DNA from: Zygnema cylindricum
Lineage: Eukaryota > Streptophyta > Zygnematophyceae > Zygnematales > Zygnemataceae
Direction of reading: 5' to 3'
Assembly: GCA_037447655.1 (NCBI GenBank)
Contig: JBBHKE010000052.1
Location: forward strand, 15,001-40,818
Length of the DNA stretch: 25,818 bases
A model generated the notes under the pieces. The model worked only from the letters and a program-made list of their open reading frames with translations. It did no database searches and had not been told where the DNA came from. The position numbers were made by a program, and so were the translations under genes. This document shows positions 11,101 to 17,100 of this stretch, in pieces. Within the stretch, counting starts at the first letter, position 1. Each line of letters starts with the position of its first letter.

Positions 11101-14100
11101 CTCCCTCATTCTTTTTGTTCTTTTTTTTTTGCAGTCTTTTACGGTTCCCGTCGCGGTCACATACGTTCGTCGAGAATTGTTGACTTTGCCGGAATCCGAT
11201 CTCAAAAAATATTTTTTTGCCATAAAGATTATGAAAAATTTAAGTACGAGTGAAGGACAAAAAGCCTTTGGACCAAAGTACACTCTCTCTCTCTCCCTCT
11301 CTCTCTCTCCCGATCTCTATCTCTCCTCGCCTCTCTTCTTCTTTTCTGCCTCTTCTTGCCTTTTTCCTCTCTCCTCTCCTTCCACTCTTGCCTCTCTTTC
11401 GCTCATGCTTCTCCCGCTCTCCTCGTTCCTCTTTCTCTCCCCTCTACCTCTCCCTCTCCCTCGCCTTCTCTCTTCCAAACCCCTTACCCTTTCCTTTCCC
11501 TCTTCCTCCCTCTATCCACACTATTTCAGATTCAGGAGCTATGATGACTTGGCGGCCCACCATGCGGCGGCCGTTTGGGTTCCTTCGACGGAGTGTGACT
11601 ACGGTCACCACGGCCCGGCATTGGTCACTTTCCACCGAGCTTTTGGACGACATTTCGAGCAAATTCTTCAGGTGAATTTTGAGAGATTTTTGATTTCAAG
11701 CGTTGGAAGTTTGAAATTTGTTGACATTGGAAATTTTAGATTTGATGAAATTGGACATTTGAAATTCGATGACATTAAACATTTGGAATTTTGTGAGATT
11801 GGAAATTTGAAATATGATGATATTGGAATTCTAAAATTTGAAGACATTTGAAATTGGAAGTTTGAAATTTGTTGACATTTGATATTTGTTGACATTTGAA
11901 ATTGGAAGTTTGAAATTTTATGACATTAGACATTTGATTCAGTTGGCAGAGGAAAATTGAAGTTGATGGCTTCGGACATTTCAAATTTGATAATATCAAC
12001 ATTTTGAAATTTTGATCATTGAAGTTCGAAGAAGTCTGACTTTTGATATTTTGAATTTAGTTTTTCATCAATGTTAGATTGTGGGAATTGTAACATTGGA
12101 CATTGGGATTTTGCTGTCATTGGACATTAAACATTATGATTTAATTCGACAAAGAATGTTGGAGATATGGTGATATTGGGTCACATTTTGCCATCATTGG
12201 GCATTATATTTGATAACATTGGATGTTAGGCATTTGATATTTTTTCTTTTGAGAAATTGTACATTTTAAACTTGTTGACATTAAACATTGCACGTCTGGA
12301 CTTTGCGTAGTTTTAATGTTTCAGAGTTTTTTTGGAAAATTTGTATGTTTTTTACTAGCTAGTATTTTACTCGTATCCAACAATTAAATACGCGAGTAAT
12401 ATGGGATAATTCGCATCAAACGTTTTCCCTGCCTACTTTTAACTTATGCTTTGTTGACTTATGGCTTCGTCGTTTTGTTTTTTTGACGTTGTGCACTTGA
12501 TATTTGAAACTTGTTAACTAACAATGCTACACAATTGGAGCCTTTTGATGTTAATCATTAGACATTGTTTAACATTGACCATGTTTGTTTGGAATTTCTC
12601 TCTCCCTCTCACTTTCCCTCTCTTTCCCTCCCTTCTCTCTCCCTTTCTTCCTCTTTCTCTCTCTTTCTCTCTCTGTCTCTCTCGCTCTCTCTCTACATGA
12701 TATTATTGCCATTTGAAATTTGGACGTTGGGTTACTCTAATTTTATTGACATTTGAGTGTTAGACATCTTAATTTTTGAAACACATGATATCAGAAATTA
12801 GGTGCACTGTGCATTGTTATAAGGACAAATTATTATCAGGCACACTATATTGTGCCCCTAAATTTTTCCCTCGAATCTAAAATAGTGTCAATGACGCCAA
12901 TTGTGGTTTCCTTAACTCTAATTATTTAAACGGTTGCGAATCAACCACGTCATTTGGAACCGAATTAGAATTAATAATATATATATAAAGCCCATTATAA
13001 GACCAATGTAATTCTATTAATTTCTTTACTCTAATACTGATAAAATTTGAAATTAGGAAATATTGGACGGTGGACATTTGAATTTTTTGTTGACAACTAA
13101 ATACAGCATTTCAAGTGTTTCGAATGTTGGACAGTTATTTGTTTTTTTGTTTTTTTTAGGGTTTTTTAGTAGAGGAATCTTATTGAAGGGTTCTGTTCCC
13201 TATCCAATAACATCTTTTTTGGTTTTTATCTTTTTTTTTTATTATTTGGCTTTTTTTTCATGCTTTTTTTGGTTTTTTTTGGTTTTTGGATTTGAGGAAT
13301 AAAATTTTTTAGGGAGAGTGATGGGGGAGAACTTTAATGAACTTTTTTCAAATTTTCTCAACCTTTAACAACTTTCTTCAATTTTTTCATTTTTTTCAGC
13401 TTTTTTAACCTTTCTCGACTAAAATCCGACCGATCCTGATCCAATGTTTTTATAATGGTTACGTTTATATAATTTTTACCACTTTTTTTTTCTTTGGGTG
13501 ATTTGTGATTTTGACAGTCGATAGACCCCAGTTTGGCGGCTCACTATTGGGATTATTTGGGAGAAGACCCAAATAAAAGTTATTTTTTTTCTGACAAATT
13601 TTTCGGAAATTATACGGGCGACCCTACAAGAGGTTACCAAGGTTAGTTTTTTTTTTTATTTTTTAACAAAGTTTTCATTTTCAAGTAGGTTTTCTCTTCT
13701 CCAAAACAATGTTAGTTCTTTCAAAAAAAGGAAATGTAGATTTATTGACTGTCTATTCTTTTTTTTTCATTAGAATAAAAAATATGAAATTCGAGCCATT
13801 CACATATTTCATGCTTCTTTTTTTTTCTTGTAAATAAAGGTGAGTTTCAACGTAATTTTTTGGAAAAGCTTTCATAAAATCAAATAATATTTTTGAATTA
13901 ATATGCATGTTTTCCCAAAATTGGACTTAATTTTACACTTTTCCTCTTTTCCATTTTTTTTTTTTGAAGCTTTAGATATCAACACCGAAAACTTTGAAAT
14001 TTAACTTTAAGATTTAAAAACCAAATTGAAAAAACGATAAAACAATGTTTTTGTCGAATCTTACGATTTTATTCGTCACATGTTTGACTAAGTATTTTTT

Positions 14101-17100
14101 TCTTATCCTTAATTCTTCATAAATTTTTGAGTTATTCATCTGTCTTCACCCTTAATATTGTGGTTTTCAACATTTTTTATTTTTGTCGTATTCTTATTTT
14201 GGCAGTTTTATAGTAATCTCTGTCTTCAACCTCAAAATTGCGGTTTCTAATGTTCCTACATTTGTCTTGTTGTTATTTTGTCTTATTCTTATTTTGGCAG
14301 TTTTATAGTTGTCTTCGATATCAAAATTGTGGTTTATTCCTACTTTTGTCTTGTTCTTATTTTGTCTTATTCTTATTTTGGCAGTATTTGACGGTCAATT
14401 TCCTAGTTGGGTAATTCCCTCGGGACAAAAAGCTCGAGATTTGTCGCAAAAAAGATGGGGAAATTTGGGTCCAAGTAATATGATAAACCCATATGGGTAC
14501 ATGAGAGGGTAAGTTTTCATACATTTGGGTGAAGAGGGAGAGGGAGAGCGAGAGGGAGACCGGAGAGAGAGAGGGAGAGACTAAGTTCTTTTTGTGATGC
14601 TATTTTTTGTTTCTTTTCTTTGGGGAAATTTGGGTCCAAGTAATATGATAAACCCATATGGGTACATGAGAGGGTAAGTTTTCATACATTTGGGGGAAGA
14701 GGGAGAGGGAGAGGGAGAGCGAGAGGGAGACCGGAGAGAGAGGGAGAGACTAAGTTCTTTTTGTGATGCTATTTTTTGTTTCTTTTCTTTGGGGAAATTT
14801 GGGTCCAAGTAATATGATAAACCCATATGGGTACATGAGAGGGTAAGTTTTCATACATTTGGGGAGAGAGGGAGAGGGAGAGGGAGAGTAAGTTTCCTCA
14901 CATTTGGGGGGGAGAGGATGAGGGAGATCGAGAGGGAGAGGGAGATGGAGAAGGAGAGAGAGATAGATAAAGTGGAAGAAAAAGGGAGAGAGGGAGGTTT
15001 TTTCTTTTTGTAATGTTCCTTTTTGTGTTTTGTGATGGCTCGAGTTTTTTGTGATGTGTTTTGTCTTTTGTTGTTAAGGGTCATTTAGCGTTGTCGTTAA
15101 TTTTGGTCCGTTTCACTTGAATTTTTACGTTCGTACTTTACTTTGTTTTGTCTTAAATGAATTTTTACATCCGTTAATTTATCCAGTTTTATATTATGTC
15201 TTTCCTCGTACTTTTTAACTTTCGTCCGTACTAAGGTGTTATTTCGTCACTTGTACAGTATCAATATTTGTCCTCTTGTACAGATTTGGTCAGTTACGTC
15301 AATTCGATCTTACGTACATTCGATCTTACGTACATTCGAATCTTACGTACATTCGAATCTTGCGTACATTCGAATCTCCCGTACATTCGACCTCACGTAC
15401 ATTCGAATCTTGCGTTCGAATCTTACGTACATTCAAATCTTGCGTACATTCGAATCTCACGTACATTCGAATCTTGCGTTCGAATCTTACGTACATTCTA
15501 CCTTACGTACTTTCTACCTTATGTACATTCAAATCTTACGTACATTCGAATCTTACGTACATTCGAATCTCACGTACATTCGAATCTCACGTACATTCGA
15601 CCTCACGTACATTCGAATCTTGCGTTCGAATCTTACGTACATTCGACCTTACATACATTCTACCTTATGTACATTCGAATCTTGCGTACATTCGAATCTT
15701 GCGTACATTCGAATCTTGCGTACATTCGAATCTTCCTTTCTTTCGAATCTCACGTACATTCGAATCGTGCGTCCGAATCTTACGTACATTCGACCTTACA
15801 TACATTCTACCTTATGTACATTCGAATCTTATGTACATTCGACCTGGCTTACATTCGACCTGGCGTACATTCGACCTTGTGTACATTCGACCTTGCGTAC
15901 ATTCGACCTTACGTACATTTGAATCTTACGTACATTCGATCTTGCTTACATTCGAATCTTACTTACATTCGAATCTTCCGTACATTCAATTTTACGTACT
16001 TTTGTAGTTCTCTGCGTAACGATGACAATACCATTTGATTTACGATTTTTGCCTACAGTGCAATTAAAGCGCACGTTCCAATCCACAGTAATTATTGTTG
16101 TAATATTTTCTTTGTATATAAGAAACTCTTCGCAATCATAAGGGTATCCCAATTTACATTTTCAATTATCAAATGCCTTGAGAGGTATCAAGTTATTGTG
16201 TGATTTTTTCATGGCTACTAACACTCTTTCTCCAATATTTGTGATGTTCTTTGTCTTTTTGTGGTGATGTTTGTCTTTGCGTGTCAGTAGTTTATTATGA
16301 TGTTGATTTTTGTTATTTGTGATGCTATTTTTTGACCTTTACGATGTTGTTTAATGCTGTGTTTTGCCATTTTTTGCCTTTTTTTTTATCATTTGTTGTT
16401 GTCTTTTGTGATGATTTTTTTTTTGTCCTTTTTGACTATGTTTTTTCAGGAATGACAACGCAAATAAGGCCCCTTTTCTTACAAGATTTGGTCCCACGGT
16501 TTCCTCTTTGATGCCTTCAACAGAAACGCTGGTCACATGTGCCCAAGATTCCGTTCTCGGGGCCTTTATTCATTGTTTAGACACCACAAGTGAGGCAACT
16601 TAAACTACTCATCTATTAATTTTTACTTGTGTACTCTCTTATTTGCTTACTCATTTACTTTCTCATTCACTTGTTTACTCGTTTCTTTTTTCACTAACTT
16701 TTTTTGATTACCTACTAAAAGCATTATTTTTTATTTATTTCAGAAATCCACCCAATTTACCATACCTTTATCGGAGGAGTGCACGGACTTCCGAAATTTA
16801 CGGACTTTTCCGACCGTTTGGACTGTTCCATGTTTGATTCCATTTCGTTGTGTGAAACTGCGTTTGAAAAAGCCGTTTCGTACGGAGGAATGTACCGACA
16901 AATGGGAGTTTCGGACGGATGTGTGACATGCGACAAAAATTGTACTTTAGACATGTCGGAGGACGAGTGTGGATGTTATTGTAACGATTTGGTAAATCCA
17001 CACTATTTCAAAACAAATGTGTATTTCTAGGCCTTTATGGTTATTGAGAGTTTTAAGCATTTTTAGTAGTGTTGTGTATCGGTAGGGTTTTGCCGATAAC

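Larger units (their letters stand above)
10893..16045 (+). repeat. Large duplicated segment, copy b
   Basis: Recurrence of about 6226-10785: intron 3 end, exons 4b-7b, introns and downstream sequence up to CCATTTGATTTAC near 16030-16044. Exons are about 96 percent identical to copy a (I count 23 differences in 533 nt); introns have small insertions and deletions. It lacks the MITE and the exon 6 echo but has three exon 7 ends and an expanded minisatellite. Confidence 0.92.

Noticed and set aside
15300-16006. CRISPR-like array of short repeats
   Set aside because: Units are contiguous without unique spacers, and the context is a eukaryotic intron.
15236-16038. Three overlapping plus-strand frames of 228-256 aa with a HSNLTYIRI-like repeat
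   Set aside because: They are frame-rotated readings of one 16/17-bp minisatellite, with no expected coding bias.
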